64,000 bases of DNA from Armatimonadota bacterium (GTDB taxonomy: Bacteria > Armatimonadota > Fimbriimonadia > Fimbriimonadales > Fimbriimonadaceae), in NCBI GenBank assembly GCA_027451905.1, contig DAIDHV010000002.1:310001-374000 (forward strand), in the 5' to 3' direction. The position numbers and the translations under genes are program-made. Positions 27,326 through 36,836 of the stretch are shown piece after piece. The notes beneath the pieces were generated by a model, which ran no database searches, was not told where the DNA came from, and saw nothing but the letters and a program-made list of their open reading frames with translations. Position 1 is the stretch's first letter. Each line of letters opens with the position of its first letter.

Positions 27326-28660
27326 CTATTTTCGACTGGTGATCAGAACGTGATTGGTGGTCTTATCGTACTGAACGTCAACCTTCAGGGCATCTCGAAT
27401 GAAGCTAAGAGGCACGATCGCTCGGCTACCGTCAATGTATGGGGCCTTATCCAATGTCATTTCTGCGGAGTTGACCTTGGCAATATTATCACCAATTCGA
27501 ACCCACAAAGATTTGCCTTCATCTTTAGCGGTCACTGTCTTTGTGAGGTTATCCCACCTCACGGTTCCTCCATCTTGCTGAAGCAGATAGCGGATCGGCG
27601 TCATCGGAATGCCTTGATCAATTCTCGGCTGAACATCAAACGGAACAAAAGCGCCATTCAAAAGAATGCTGAACGTGCCCGTCATGTAAGCAGAGTTTGA
27701 ACTCATGAGCCGAGTTCCATTGGTGATGGAAACAAATCGAGCTTCTGGTTCCGCCAAAGCCACTGCATTTTTCTTAAGTGAATTTGCGGTGACGTACTTC
27801 GGAATTAATTGTCGCGGTCCTGCCATGGATGGGCCGGCAACAACAATCGGCTTGGTGGATTGAGCAGAACCGTACAAGTGGCTATGAATCTGATTCATGC
27901 CAACTAGACCGCTAACCTTAGGCTGCGTTTGGCTAGCCTTAGGGGCGGTTTTAACAGGCATTGGCTTAACCGTCGACTTGACCGGATTGGTTTTTGCGGG
28001 CTCAACTTGGCTCTGCGATTCTCGAGGAGTCATGCCTCCTGGGTTATTGACAAACACCTTTAGCGATTGTGTTTTGTAAGTCTCGCTGTTGCTTACAAGC
28101 CAAGACTGCAGGGTATGCCATCCATTAGGCTCAGACGTTGTATCCCAATCAAATGTGAAGGGAGGGGTGTTGCTAAAGGATCGTAGCTTGTTGTCGATGA
28201 AAAAGCTGACATAGGGTGATGTAAAGCTTTGACTCATCCCCACTGAAATCCTTACCGAGCCTTGCACGGTTTGCCCCATGCTCGGCGCCTTCATAAAGAA
28301 GGGAGCTTCCGCGACAGTGCCTGCATCAATCGTAGACTTTTTGATGCCCAGCAATCGGCCCTTGACGCTGTAAATCTTAATTTCAACCGTATTCTGGCCA
28401 TCTTGCATGGCAAGAGGATCAATCGAAAAATAGGCATTCCCTGACGAATCATTAGGATTGACGGTTCGAGTGGCCATGCTTTGTCCATTGATCAAAAGTT
28501 CAATGGTTCGGGCATGCGCCCCTTTGTAGTGAATCGTCAAGGCATTTCCTGTGACTGCCCTTGAAATCGCGATGGTGGGGTCAAAAAATGCGCTTGCAAA
28601 CGCCCCAAGTACAACCAAACCAGCAATTGCGGCGGTTCTGCATAGATAAATTTTCCTCAT
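27326..28660 (-). CDS. Exported protein with Ig-like region and copper-amine-oxidase-N (stalk) domain
   Basis: 444 residues from ATG 28660, preceded by GGGAG 7 nt away; a GTG at 28678 is a weaker choice. Signal peptide MRKIYLCRTAAIAGLVVLGA with cleavage after FASA is likely. Residues about 40-200 look like beta-sandwich (Ig-like) repeats; about 205-245 is a Pro/Lys/Thr-rich linker; the C-terminal 110 residues are a copper amine oxidase N-like domain (IPMTPIRYLLQQDGGTVRWD and RAIVPLSFIRDALKVDV). This domain does not bind copper and is usually a cell-surface module. Function unknown. Divergent from the next gene. Confidence 0.82.
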   Translation of the reverse strand: MRKIYLCRTAAIAGLVVLGAFASAFFDPTIAISRAVTGNALTIHYKGAHARTIELLINGQSMATRTVNPNDSSGNAYFSIDPLAMQDGQNTVEIKIYSVKGRLLGIKKSTIDAGTVAEAPFFMKAPSMGQTVQGSVRISVGMSQSFTSPYVSFFIDNKLRSFSNTPPFTFDWDTTSEPNGWHTLQSWLVSNSETYKTQSLKVFVNNPGGMTPRESQSQVEPAKTNPVKSTVKPMPVKTAPKASQTQPKVSGLVGMNQIHSHLYGSAQSTKPIVVAGPSMAGPRQLIPKYVTANSLKKNAVALAEPEARFVSITNGTRLMSSNSAYMTGTFSILLNGAFVPFDVQPRIDQGIPMTPIRYLLQQDGGTVRWDNLTKTVTAKDEGKSLWVRIGDNIAKVNSAEMTLDKAPYIDGSRAIVPLSFIRDALKVDVQYDKTTNHVLITSRK

Positions 28661-28799
28661 TGACACACTCCCAGGCACATTTCTCTCTCTGCCTTTCTAA
28701 CACATTCTTGCACGAATGGACGCAGTTGTCAAGGTGATAAGTTTTTAAGGTCCGCAAGAATCTTAGAAACTCCCTAGAAATCGCCGGTATCTTGATGAG

Positions 28800-30077
28800 A
28801 TGATCCAATCGATTGCCTTGGCTTTGATCGCGATTGCAGGGCAGACAAAAAGGCAAAGCTTTAATCCATTGAGGCAGTTCTTAGCGCAAGACCAGACGCC
28901 GCTTAAGGTGATCAGCCAAGCCCACCGATTCGGAGGCACCCTCCTCAAAATTCGGACAGGACGGTGGCACGGCACAACCTGGACTCATTTTGTCTATCTT
29001 TTTGATGCGGCTCCTCACTCTTTCCGGCCCGGAGGTTTGAGTGATGCATGCCTGTTGCATATCACGGGCGACAATCCCGATCTGGCTGACATTGATGAAG
29101 CAAAAAAATTAAGCTTGCTGAGCGGACTGCCGATCGCAATTGTCTTTAATGAACCCAATCAGCCCCTTTTTGGAAAGAGCGAAGATGGTTTGATGGCCTA
29201 CTCTTTTCAGAAGCAAATTGAGACGCAGGATTGGAGTTGGCCAGTTTTGTTTCCAATGGTTAGGGCATCTCTCAAGGCCATGGATGCCATCGAACTTGTC
29301 ACTAAGCAACACCTCAGAAGATTTGTGGTCTACGGCAACAGCAAACGGGGGTGGACGACTTGGCTGACTGCTGAATCAGGAGATCGACGCGTCATTGGGA
29401 TTGCTCCCGGATCCATTGACATCCTTAATATGCCAGTGCAGCTCCAAATGCAAAGCCAAGAATGGGGTCATGTCAGCTCTATGTACGCCGCCTACCAGCA
29501 AGCTGGCCTCATTCAAAAGGATCAACAAAAGCGCGTGATTGGGCTCATGAAAGGCATTGATCCGTATACCAACCTTTCTGCCATCCACTGTCCCATTTTG
29601 TCAATCCGAGGGACAAGTGATCCTTTTTGGATTCCCAATGCAGAGCAGTATTTTAGGAATCGGTTGCCGGCAAGCACCTGGCTGCTCAATTTGCCAAACG
29701 AGCCTCACGATTATCATCACCGAACTACCTATCTTAAGGATTTGGCGGCTTTTTCGCGCACCGCGGCAGCTCGCGATGACTGGCCCCATCTTAAAACTAA
29801 ACTCGTCGGAACTCGGCTCAAGGTGTGGTGTTCGCGTCCACCCTTATTGGTAAGGCTTTACTTTGCATCTGGGCAAACTGCCCTTTTTCCACCCGGATCT
29901 TGGAACCTAGCAGGAGTGACGTCGACTGTGAATGGTGATCAGGTTGTACGGTTCAATCTACCGTTAGCTCCCAAAGGAATGGTTTCGGCATGGTTCGTTT
30001 CCGCCACATTCTCGCAGCGGGTTGCGTTCCGGCCTCAAACTTTTCAAATCTCAAGTCCGATTGAGCTTCAGAAGTAA
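28800..30077 (+). CDS. PhoPQ-activated pathogenicity-related (PqaA-type) protein, alpha/beta hydrolase fold
   Basis: 425 residues with a short hydrophobic N-terminus (MIQSIALALIAIAG). Typical family parts: IVFNEPNQPLFG, the nucleophile-elbow segment VVYGNSKRGWTTWLTA (Ser in GNSKRG), APGSIDILNMP and the later Asp/His blocks GTSDPFWIPNA and PNEPHDYHH. Despite its name the family is widespread in soil and aquatic bacteria and its substrate is not settled. Probably a secreted or periplasmic hydrolase. No operon partner. Confidence 0.85.
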   Translation: MIQSIALALIAIAGQTKRQSFNPLRQFLAQDQTPLKVISQAHRFGGTLLKIRTGRWHGTTWTHFVYLFDAAPHSFRPGGLSDACLLHITGDNPDLADIDEAKKLSLLSGLPIAIVFNEPNQPLFGKSEDGLMAYSFQKQIETQDWSWPVLFPMVRASLKAMDAIELVTKQHLRRFVVYGNSKRGWTTWLTAESGDRRVIGIAPGSIDILNMPVQLQMQSQEWGHVSSMYAAYQQAGLIQKDQQKRVIGLMKGIDPYTNLSAIHCPILSIRGTSDPFWIPNAEQYFRNRLPASTWLLNLPNEPHDYHHRTTYLKDLAAFSRTAAARDDWPHLKTKLVGTRLKVWCSRPPLLVRLYFASGQTALFPPGSWNLAGVTSTVNGDQVVRFNLPLAPKGMVSAWFVSATFSQRVAFRPQTFQISSPIELQK

Positions 30078-30117
30078 GGGTGGCTTTTTAGGCTGAGGTT
30101 GGCAGAGATTTAGGATC

Positions 30118-30474
30118 TCAGCTTGCTAAATTTTGATCACCGGTATCTGCAGTTATTACGCTGGCAATGCCGCCACGCACGTTAAATTCGCCAACAACCT
30201 GCATCCAGCGGGGCTTGCAGGCTTCCGACAGTTCGTCCAGGATTCGATTAACTACCGCCTCATAAAAAATGCCTTCGTTGCGGAAGCTGTAGTAATACAG
30301 TTTAAGGCTTTTGAGTTCTAGGCAGAGGTCATTGGGAATATAGGTGAGCTTAATGACCGCAAAATCAGGTTGACCGGTCTTTGGACAAACGCTTGTGAAT
30401 TCTGGGCACTCGTGAGTGATCACGTACTTGCGATGAGGGGCAGGATTGGGAAACGTTTCTAATTGCTGAGACAT
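30118..30474 (-). CDS. queF: preQ1 synthase (NADPH-dependent 7-cyano-7-deazaguanine reductase), short form
   Basis: 118 residues, normal for the single-domain QueF. Reduces preQ0 to preQ1 in queuosine synthesis. Contains FTSVCPKTGQPDFA with the nucleophilic Cys and the substrate Asp nearby, the QueF signature ELKSLKLYYYSFRNEGIFYE (residues 53-72), and the end block VVGEFNVRGGI. Located after lpd on the same strand, with a strong hairpin between. No other queuosine gene is in the window. Confidence 0.95.
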   Translation of the reverse strand: MSQQLETFPNPAPHRKYVITHECPEFTSVCPKTGQPDFAVIKLTYIPNDLCLELKSLKLYYYSFRNEGIFYEAVVNRILDELSEACKPRWMQVVGEFNVRGGIASVITADTGDQNLAS

Positions 30475-30493
30475 GAATGTTGGGGAACAAGGG

Positions 30494-30533
30494 TTGGGCC
30501 AAGCTTCAAGGCTTTCCTCTTTGCTTGGCCCAA
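30494..30533 (-). terminator. Strong hairpin after lpd
   Basis: Perfect 11-bp inverted repeat TTGGGCCAAGC / GCTTGGCCCAA with an 18-nt loop, 8 bases beyond the lpd stop. No proper T tract follows, so it could be a mRNA-end stabiliser or a weak terminator. Confidence 0.5.
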
Positions 30534-30540
30534 GGTTGAA

Positions 30541-31992
30541 TTACAACTTGTGAATAGAGTGGCCCACCGAGTCTTCAAAGGCTTCTAGGACCGCTTCACT
30601 CATCGTAGGATGGGCATGGATTGTTTCAACCATCACATCGACGGTGGCTTCGAGTTTAATCGCGGCAACTCCTTCGTGAATCAAGTCAGTCACATGGGCT
30701 CCGATCATGTGAACGCCAAGCACCTCACCGTACTTTTTGTCACAAACCACTTTGACAAAACCGTCTTGCTCGGCCATTGCCATTGGGCGGGCCAGCCAAC
30801 GAAAAGTGAACTTCCCAACCGCAACATCATAACCTTGAACCTTGGCTTCTTCTTCAGTTAGCCCAACCGAGCTCACTTCGGGGTTGGTATAGACGCAGTT
30901 TGGAACTGCCTTATAGTCCATTTTTCGGTTCGCACCAAGGACAATGTTTTGAGCCGCACAGATGCCTTCAGCAGAGGCAACATGGGCTAATTGAATTCGT
31001 CCGGTTACGTCTCCAATTGCATAAATGTGAGGGACCTTGGTCTGAAGGGTGTCATCCACAACTTGAATCCCCCTTCTATGCATTTGGACTCCAATTTTTT
31101 CTAGGTTCATGCCCTCAGTATTGGCTTTCCTGCCAACTCCGAGAAGAACAACATCAACCTCGATTTTTTCGACGTCCGAACCTTTTTGTACGTGGCAAAC
31201 CCAAGCCTTGCCTTTTCTTTCTGCCTTCACCAACGAGGCGCTAGTTTTCACCTTGATTCCTCGTCTTTCAAAGACTTTGGCTAGTTCAGCTCCCAGTTCG
31301 CTGTCCATTAGCGGAAGCAAGTTAGGCATCATTTCCACGAGGGTGACTTCGCTGCCTAGCCCCTGAAAAACGTAAGAGAACTCGCTGCCCACTGCGCCAC
31401 CGCCAAGAATCAGCATTCTTTTTGGCACGAATGGTGCGGTTACGGCATCATCTGAAGTCCAGACTCCATCTTCACGAGACCCATTGAGCCCTTCGATATT
31501 GAGGCGAATCACACTAGAACCCATTGCAAGAATAAAGTTCTTGGCTCTTATTCTTTGAGTCTTCCCGTCTTTTTCAACTTCAATTGTGTGAGGGTCAATA
31601 AATTTTGCAAATCCCTGAACGTGGTTGACTCCTTTTTTCTTGAAAAGTGAGCCAATGCCCTGACGCTGAGTCACGACAATTTTTTCTTTTCTTGCCATCA
31701 TCGCGTCAAAGTCCATTTCTCCTTTGACCGACTTCAGGCCGAGATCATTGGCATGGTTGACGTTATGCAGTCTCTCCACGCTAGCAATGATGGCCTTGCT
31801 TGGGACGCATCCCCAGTTAAGGCAAGTGCCCCCGAGATGTTCTTTTTCGACGCAAATTGTTTTTGCGCCTAGCTGCCCAGCACGAATCGCGGCGACATAG
31901 CCACCGGGTCCTGACCCAATGACCACAACATCGGCGTCAAATTCTCCCTGCGCCATGGGCTGTTCTTTTTCTTTGAGTGCGCTTCCTGTCAT
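30541..31992 (-). CDS. lpdA: Dihydrolipoyl dehydrogenase
   Basis: 483 residues from ATG 31992; TTG 31998 and ATG 31956 (MAQGEFDADVV) are alternatives. FAD-binding VVVIGSGPGGYVAAIRAGQL, redox disulfide GGTCLNWGCVPSKA, NAD site LILGGGAVGSEFSYVF, and C-terminal His-Glu motif HAHPTMSEAVLEA. Regenerates lipoamide in 2-oxoacid dehydrogenase complexes or the glycine cleavage system; no E1/E2 gene is adjacent. The alignment of motifs is complete. Confidence 0.95.
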   Translation of the reverse strand: MTGSALKEKEQPMAQGEFDADVVVIGSGPGGYVAAIRAGQLGAKTICVEKEHLGGTCLNWGCVPSKAIIASVERLHNVNHANDLGLKSVKGEMDFDAMMARKEKIVVTQRQGIGSLFKKKGVNHVQGFAKFIDPHTIEVEKDGKTQRIRAKNFILAMGSSVIRLNIEGLNGSREDGVWTSDDAVTAPFVPKRMLILGGGAVGSEFSYVFQGLGSEVTLVEMMPNLLPLMDSELGAELAKVFERRGIKVKTSASLVKAERKGKAWVCHVQKGSDVEKIEVDVVLLGVGRKANTEGMNLEKIGVQMHRRGIQVVDDTLQTKVPHIYAIGDVTGRIQLAHVASAEGICAAQNIVLGANRKMDYKAVPNCVYTNPEVSSVGLTEEEAKVQGYDVAVGKFTFRWLARPMAMAEQDGFVKVVCDKKYGEVLGVHMIGAHVTDLIHEGVAAIKLEATVDVMVETIHAHPTMSEAVLEAFEDSVGHSIHKL

Positions 31993-32209
31993 CCTCAATA
32001 CTTCCTACGCATTGCAGTTTGCAAGTGCGGGTGGACTGGGCGTTGCCACTCTATATTGGCCTCAAAACGGAAGCTGGCTAAGGAACCATCAATTTTGAGG
32101 CATACAAAAGTTGGGCTGCCCAACAAGCTAGGTTACCCTTTTGGGATGCAGAGCATAATCGCTTGTGGTGGAACGGCTTGGGTTTGTTTAGTTTAGCGAG
32201 GCGTGGAAA

Positions 32210-32944
32210 TCATCGTAATCCTAGGCTGTTAAACTTGGAGATCGCGGTCAAAACAACATCGAGGGCGTCTCCCCTTGGTTGATCAATTTCAACAGTGGCA
32301 AACTTTGCTCCTGCCTTTTCTGCGGCACTAATCAATTCTGGGTAGTCGAGTTCACCTTCACCAGGAGCTAGATCCATCACATCATGCCCCTTTTTGGAGT
32401 CCTTGAGGTGGACTGAATCCACCCTTCCCGCGTATTTTGCAAGGTATTCGGCAGGGGAATACCCGGCATAGTGAATCCAGCCTAAGTCAAATTGAGCCTT
32501 TAATTGGGGAACCGCTTGGTACAGCAGATCGATTGGCAAGGAATCGGGGATGCCTTTAAATTCAAAATCGTGGTTATGATAGGCAAAGTCAAACCCAGCT
32601 TGGGTTGCCTTTTGGGCCAGTGGTTCAAGCCTTTTGGCAAGGCTCGCAAAATCATGGCGATCCTTTTCCTCTAGCCAAGGCACAACAATCGTGTGGACTC
32701 CAAGAGTTTTGGAATCTTCAATCACCTTATCCATGTCGTCTTCCATCGCGGAAAGGCCGATGTGGCTGGCACTAACCTTCATGCCGAGATCGTCAAAAAT
32801 AGTCTTGAGTTGAGATGGAGAAAAGGTGCCATATCCGGCTGTCTCAACGTATTTTATGCCCGATCTGCCAAGGGATTCAAACGTTGCGATGGGATCTTTG
32901 TCTAACTGATCTCGAAGGGTGTAAAGTTGGCAAGAAAGGCGCAC
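32210..32944 (-). CDS. Sugar phosphate isomerase/epimerase (xylose isomerase-like TIM barrel)
   Basis: 244 residues. AP-endonuclease-2/xylose-isomerase-like fold: SCQLYTLRDQLDKDPIATFE, KYVETAGYG, YHNHDFEF (metal-binding His region), FDLGWIHYAGYSPAEYLAKY and VHLKDSKKG. Metal ligands (Glu, Asp, His, Glu) are present in the expected blocks, so it is probably active. Substrate unknown; relatives act on inositols or keto-sugars. Upstream of it on the same strand are the TPR gene and dut. Confidence 0.82.
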   Translation of the reverse strand: MRLSCQLYTLRDQLDKDPIATFESLGRSGIKYVETAGYGTFSPSQLKTIFDDLGMKVSASHIGLSAMEDDMDKVIEDSKTLGVHTIVVPWLEEKDRHDFASLAKRLEPLAQKATQAGFDFAYHNHDFEFKGIPDSLPIDLLYQAVPQLKAQFDLGWIHYAGYSPAEYLAKYAGRVDSVHLKDSKKGHDVMDLAPGEGELDYPELISAAEKAGAKFATVEIDQPRGDALDVVLTAISKFNSLGLR

Positions 32945-33002
32945 TAACTTTATTATGAATCGGAGTTAACCGCCCTTGCCGGTTGAGCCTGGCTTAGCCA
33001 GC

Positions 33003-33986
33003 CTAAGAGCCAGAATTTTGGCTTAAAGAGTTGGCTTGCTGAGTTTGACCCGCTTGCCAAACGTTGCTAAGAAGCGGATTGAGAGGCGAAGCTGGTGATG
33101 CAGAGTCTGAGTTGGTGGAGCTAGAGCTTGATGAGTTAGAAGTTGATGAATTCTGGGTATTTGCGGTGCCAGTTGTGCCGCCAGCCGAAGAAGCCTTGGT
33201 GTAATCAGAACGTTTAAGATCGGCGGTGAAGGAGAGGGATCCTTGGTCCATCAAGCGAATCGTGACCATGGAAGCATTTTCAAAGGATTGAAGTCCGTCA
33301 ACCCCCAGTGAGGCGGCCATTGTGGAATAGGAACCATCGCTTGGCCCGTTGGCAACAATCACCAGAGTATTGGACCGAGGATCCATGAGCACCATTGTGA
33401 CCTGCTTAACTTCTGGCCGGTCCAACTTCGTCAGCAAAGTGAGTTCCGGGCTGGGAACAACCGAGATTGGAGTTTGAATGAGGGCCGATTTCGATTGAGA
33501 TGTCGAGGAGCCAGAGGAAGCCGAATCAGCCAAAACTACCGTAGGCAGCCTGACATTTTTGGCAGGATGACGCATTCCCGATAAAACAGCCGCAGTTAGG
33601 GCGATCATTGCCGCCCCAACCGCAACCCAAGTTGCAGTTTTTTGACGGGAATAGGCAGCTCGGATGGAAACTACCGCAGAGTGAGTTTGTTCCTCTTTTT
33701 GGATGCGACGATCCATCTGATGTAGCTTATCGACAACGCCGGGTAATGGTGGCTTGATGTCAGCTGCCATTGAGTACCAGTGCCTAGCCTTATCGAGTTC
33801 GTTGCGTTCCGCGCAGATATCACCCAAAATCGCCATGGCCTCAACCTTATCCGGGTTGGTTTGCAAAATTTCTACGCAGAGGACTTCGGCACGATCGTAC
33901 TCTCCCCGAAGTCTGCACAAATTGGCTTTTGCCAATTTGTTGATCCGCTCTTCCGAGAGGGAAGCTGTTCCTGGATCAATACTCAT
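33003..33986 (-). CDS. TPR protein with single membrane anchor and Ser-rich tail
   Basis: 327 residues, unknown role. N-terminal TPR-like helices (about 10-90; AEVLCVEILQTNPDKVEAMA, then ERNELDKARHWYSMAADIKP), one membrane segment about 118-138 (TATWVAVGAAMIALTAAVLS), then a beta-rich extracytoplasmic region about 170-265, and a low-complexity Ser/Thr/Asn tail (about 268-300, e.g. SSTSNSSSSSSTNSDS). The topology suggests a cytoplasmic TPR and an exported C-terminus. The gene follows dut by 9 bases on the same strand. Confidence 0.6.
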   Translation of the reverse strand: MSIDPGTASLSEERINKLAKANLCRLRGEYDRAEVLCVEILQTNPDKVEAMAILGDICAERNELDKARHWYSMAADIKPPLPGVVDKLHQMDRRIQKEEQTHSAVVSIRAAYSRQKTATWVAVGAAMIALTAAVLSGMRHPAKNVRLPTVVLADSASSGSSTSQSKSALIQTPISVVPSPELTLLTKLDRPEVKQVTMVLMDPRSNTLVIVANGPSDGSYSTMAASLGVDGLQSFENASMVTIRLMDQGSLSFTADLKRSDYTKASSAGGTTGTANTQNSSTSNSSSSSSTNSDSASPASPLNPLLSNVWQAGQTQQANSLSQNSGS

Positions 33987-33995
33987 GCCTTACCT

Positions 33996-34430
33996 TTAAT
34001 GACGGCCTGTGCTGCCAAATCCTCCTTCTCCACGCTCTGTATTATTCATTTTATCAACAAGTTTCCATTCTGCCAAGGTTACAGGGGAAATAATCATTTG
34101 CGCGATGCGGTCTCCACGCTCAATTTCAAAGGGCTCTTGACCGTAGTTGATCAAGATCACTTTGATCTCTCCCCGAAAGTCGCAATCAATGGTGCCCGGC
34201 CCATTAACCATTCCAATGCCATGCTTGGCAGCTAGCCCGCTGCGAGGGCGAATTTGGGCTTCATACCCTTCAGGAAGTGCAATCTTAATGCCAGTTGGCA
34301 CCGTTTGGTATTCACCGGGGGCAATAACAACTTGGCAAGAGCTGCATAAATCCATACCTGCCGAACCAGGGGTTGCGTAAGTTGGCAATTTGCCGCCCTC
34401 TTCAAGGATGATTTCGACTTTTACTTTCAC
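33996..34430 (-). CDS. dut: Deoxyuridine 5'-triphosphate nucleotidohydrolase
   Basis: 144 residues, full trimeric dUTPase. All five motifs are visible: [47 protein letters not shown] and [10 protein letters not shown]. Hydrolyses dUTP to dUMP and keeps uracil out of DNA. Divergent from the pxp operon, so the 60 bases between hold both promoters. Confidence 0.96.
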   Translation of the reverse strand: MKVKVEIILEEGGKLPTYATPGSAGMDLCSSCQVVIAPGEYQTVPTGIKIALPEGYEAQIRPRSGLAAKHGIGMVNGPGTIDCDFRGEIKVILINYGQEPFEIERGDRIAQMIISPVTLAEWKLVDKMNNTERGEGGFGSTGRH

Positions 34431-34491
34431 ATGAAAAAATGTACTCGTAATTGGCTTGTCTTCATCGCCTGTACACTATTTGCACGGGTCG

Positions 34492-35151
34492 ATGAAGTTT
34501 AAGCAGATCGCAGAGCGAGTTGTTTTGGTGGAAGATTTACAGGTACCGGCTCCCCAATTTGGTGAAGCGGTTCGCCGCAAGTTTGGTGAAGTTTTAGAGG
34601 ACGTGGTTCCAGCTAAGGGCTCAGTTGGCTTGTATTTTAAGTCCGCAATTTTGTTTAATGAAACCTCAGATGTGGCAGCCTGGAGCCGCTTGGATTTTTC
34701 CTCTGAAGCGTATAAAGCAAAAATCTGGAACGTGCCGATTTGTTATTCCTTGGGCCCAGATCTAGAGGAAGTGTGCGATTTTTTGTCTCTCGACACTCAA
34801 GAGTTTGTTAAAATCCACTCTTCCCGAACTGTCACATGCTTTGCGGTAGGGTTTTGCCCTGGTTTTGCGTATTGTGATGGATTGGATTCTCGGCTCATCG
34901 GTGTGCCTCGACGCCCGAGTCCGCGCGCGAGGGTTGAGCCAGGCATGGTTGGCATCACCGGAGAGATGACGGCGATTTACCCCTTGGAGCGTCCGGGAGG
35001 TTGGAGGTTGATCGGCAAGACTCCTCTCGTTGTCTGTGATCCCAACATTGGCTTTTATCCAATCCAACCCGGAGATCACCTTCGTTTCCGGCCAATAGAT
35101 TCCCAAGAGTTTGAGGTCTTAAAAGGAGGCAGGCTTGGCGAAGTTGATTGA
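34492..35151 (+). CDS. pxpB: 5-oxoprolinase subunit B (KipI family)
   Basis: 219 residues from ATG 34492; the frame is open to TTG 34456 but homologues start at this point (MKFKQIAERVVLVEDL). Carboxyltransferase-domain subunit 1: VGFCPGFAYCDGLD, LIGVPRRPSPRARVEPGMVG and the YPLERPGGWRLIGKTP block. With PxpA and PxpC it hydrolyses 5-oxoproline to glutamate using ATP. Its 3' end overlaps pxpA by 17 bases and contains the pxpA ribosome-binding site. Confidence 0.9.
   Translation: MKFKQIAERVVLVEDLQVPAPQFGEAVRRKFGEVLEDVVPAKGSVGLYFKSAILFNETSDVAAWSRLDFSSEAYKAKIWNVPICYSLGPDLEEVCDFLSLDTQEFVKIHSSRTVTCFAVGFCPGFAYCDGLDSRLIGVPRRPSPRARVEPGMVGITGEMTAIYPLERPGGWRLIGKTPLVVCDPNIGFYPIQPGDHLRFRPIDSQEFEVLKGGRLGEVD
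35122..35129 (+). promoter_or_regulatory. Shine-Dalgarno that supports the TTG start of pxpA
   Basis: AAAGGAGG lies within the end of pxpB, 5 nt before TTG 35135, a near-ideal site that justifies the non-ATG start. Confidence 0.8.
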
Positions 35152-35896
35152 CATCAACGTTGACATTGGGGAGGGGTTTCCGTATGACGATGATCTGCTT
35201 GATATTGCAACAAGTGCCAATATCGGCTGTGGAATCCACGCGGGAAGCAAGGAATTGACTCTAGCAACCATTGAAAAGTGCCATGCCAAGGGGGTTAGAA
35301 TAGGGGTTCACCCAGGATATCCAGACAGAGATTCAATGGGCAGAAAAGGGCTCGAATCAGGGCAAGAAACGGCATATCTGGATTCCATCCAGGCCCAAAT
35401 ATCCCAATTTTGCAGCCGTACTAAGGCCGCCTACCTCAAGCCGCACGGCGGATTTTACAATGACCTTGCCGTGCCTTTAACGATCGGTTGGGACAGCATG
35501 CTGAAGCATCCTGGATCAAAATCGCCTTATGAAGCGGGGGGCCAAGAAATCAGCAAGGCGGCGGGGGCTGGTTTGTTAGTGATCTTGTTGAGGGTCCATA
35601 AGCTAATGCTTATGGGCTTGCCATCCACCTACTTGGAAGAAATCGGACGCAGGTCCGGCTTTGGCTTTATTAAGGAGGGCTTTGCTGACCGGCGCTATAC
35701 GGCTCAGGGATTGCTAGCGCCAAGATCTGAATCTGGATCTGTCTTGAAATCTAGCGTTGATATTAAAGAGCAGGTTCTAAAGCTCTCCGAGACATGTGAC
35801 TCACTTTGCGTTCACGGAGACACCGAAAACGCAGTTGCTATCGCGGCTCTGGTTCGACAAACCGTTGAGCAAGCTGGGTTTGAAGTGAAAGCGTGA
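35135..35896 (+). CDS. pxpA: 5-oxoprolinase subunit A (LamB/YcsF family)
   Basis: 253 residues from TTG 35135 with a strong Shine-Dalgarno. LIDINVDIGEGFPYDDD, ATSANIGCGIHAGSKE, GVHPGYPDRDSMGRK, YLKPHGGFYNDLA and KEGFADRRYTAQGLLAPRS follow the family order. The first metal/active-site Asp residues are kept; several conserved spots differ from common PxpA (SMGRK in place of the usual FGRR). It overlaps pxpC by GTGA. Confidence 0.9.
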   Translation: MAKLIDINVDIGEGFPYDDDLLDIATSANIGCGIHAGSKELTLATIEKCHAKGVRIGVHPGYPDRDSMGRKGLESGQETAYLDSIQAQISQFCSRTKAAYLKPHGGFYNDLAVPLTIGWDSMLKHPGSKSPYEAGGQEISKAAGAGLLVILLRVHKLMLMGLPSTYLEEIGRRSGFGFIKEGFADRRYTAQGLLAPRSESGSVLKSSVDIKEQVLKLSETCDSLCVHGDTENAVAIAALVRQTVEQAGFEVKA

Positions 35897-36753
35897 ATTT
35901 GCAAATTACCTGCAAATTGGGGCTTGCGCAGGCTCAGGGGCTGAGATTGCCAGGAAGCAGAAGGTTTGGCGTGCCTCCAGGCGGGGCCTTTGATCAGATT
36001 GCCTTTGCACAGTTAATAGGTCTAATGCAGGCCGAGTTAGGATCGGTTGGATTGGAGCTTTGCCAAGCAGAAATTGAAGTGACTCCTCAGATCGGTATCT
36101 TGGCTGCTTTTTGCTTGCTAAATGGCCTTGATGCTAATGGAACGGAACTGCCAGAGATGGTGACAATTTGGCTGGAGCCAAAGAAAACTTACCGGTTTTC
36201 GACTTTGCCAGATCTTGCCCGAGGCTGGATTCTCTTAGGAGGCGGAATGAAAGGGGTGGTGGCGGGTGACCAGATTGCCAAAACCAACATCTATGCAGTC
36301 CATTCGAGTTTGGCAATGGAGGGGCGGTCTTTGCCAAAGCCAAGACCCCGACTCCAAACCAATTCTGCCTTGCTACGGTTCGTGCCAGAAAGTGAAGAGG
36401 TGCTAGACGGCCTCTATAGCGTGAAGTTGGATTCAAATCGAGTTGGGGTTCGCCTAGAATGCGAGCCCAAGAGTCGAGGTCGCGAGCTACCCAGTGCACC
36501 AGCCTGCTTCGGACTAATTCAAAAAACACCAAGTGGGGATGTCATCGTGCTGGGGCCAGATGGACCAACAATTGGGGGATATGAAAGAGTTGGGGTTGTC
36601 GCGGAGGCGGACTTTAAGATTCTTGCCCAGTTGAAGCCTTTTGACAAGGTTCGGTTCAGTCAGATTTCTTTGGAAGCTGCGGTTCAATCAAGTAGAAAAT
36701 TAGGGCAAAAAGAATCCCTCCAGCAAAAACTACTAGAGGGAATTGAAACCTAG
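35893..36753 (+). CDS. pxpC: 5-oxoprolinase subunit C (biotin-dependent carboxyltransferase family)
   Basis: 286 residues from GTG 35893, which overlaps the pxpA stop (GTGA). Carboxyltransferase-domain subunit 2: LPGSRRFGVPPGGAFDQIAF near the N-terminus, SNRVGVRLECEP, and the VIVLGPDGPTIGGYERVGVV block. Somewhat shorter than the usual 310-330. Its TAG stop is inside the first of a row of inverted repeats. Confidence 0.9.
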   Translation: MNLQITCKLGLAQAQGLRLPGSRRFGVPPGGAFDQIAFAQLIGLMQAELGSVGLELCQAEIEVTPQIGILAAFCLLNGLDANGTELPEMVTIWLEPKKTYRFSTLPDLARGWILLGGGMKGVVAGDQIAKTNIYAVHSSLAMEGRSLPKPRPRLQTNSALLRFVPESEEVLDGLYSVKLDSNRVGVRLECEPKSRGRELPSAPACFGLIQKTPSGDVIVLGPDGPTIGGYERVGVVAEADFKILAQLKPFDKVRFSQISLEAAVQSSRKLGQKESLQQKLLEGIET

Positions 36754-36800
36754 GTGGGTGTTGGGGAACTCAAAACCCACCTAGCCCGGCAGGAGCCGGG
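36751..36800. repeat. Two inverted repeats just after pxpC
   Basis: First, a 9-bp perfect stem (36751-36759 with 36775-36783, TAGGTGGGT/ACCCACCTA, 15-nt loop) that includes the pxpC stop codon. Second, a 6-bp G/C stem (36785-36790 with 36795-36800, CCCGGC/GCCGGG, AGGA loop). Neither has a T tract. Confidence 0.7.
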
Positions 36801-36836
36801 ACGCGATGTGAATGTGCATTGAACCTGAGCATCGTC

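Noticed and set aside
32000-32209. Possible small RNA or riboswitch between lpd and the isomerase gene
   Set aside because: Only short imperfect stems (for example TTGGGCTGCCCAA); no recognisable class and no promoter.
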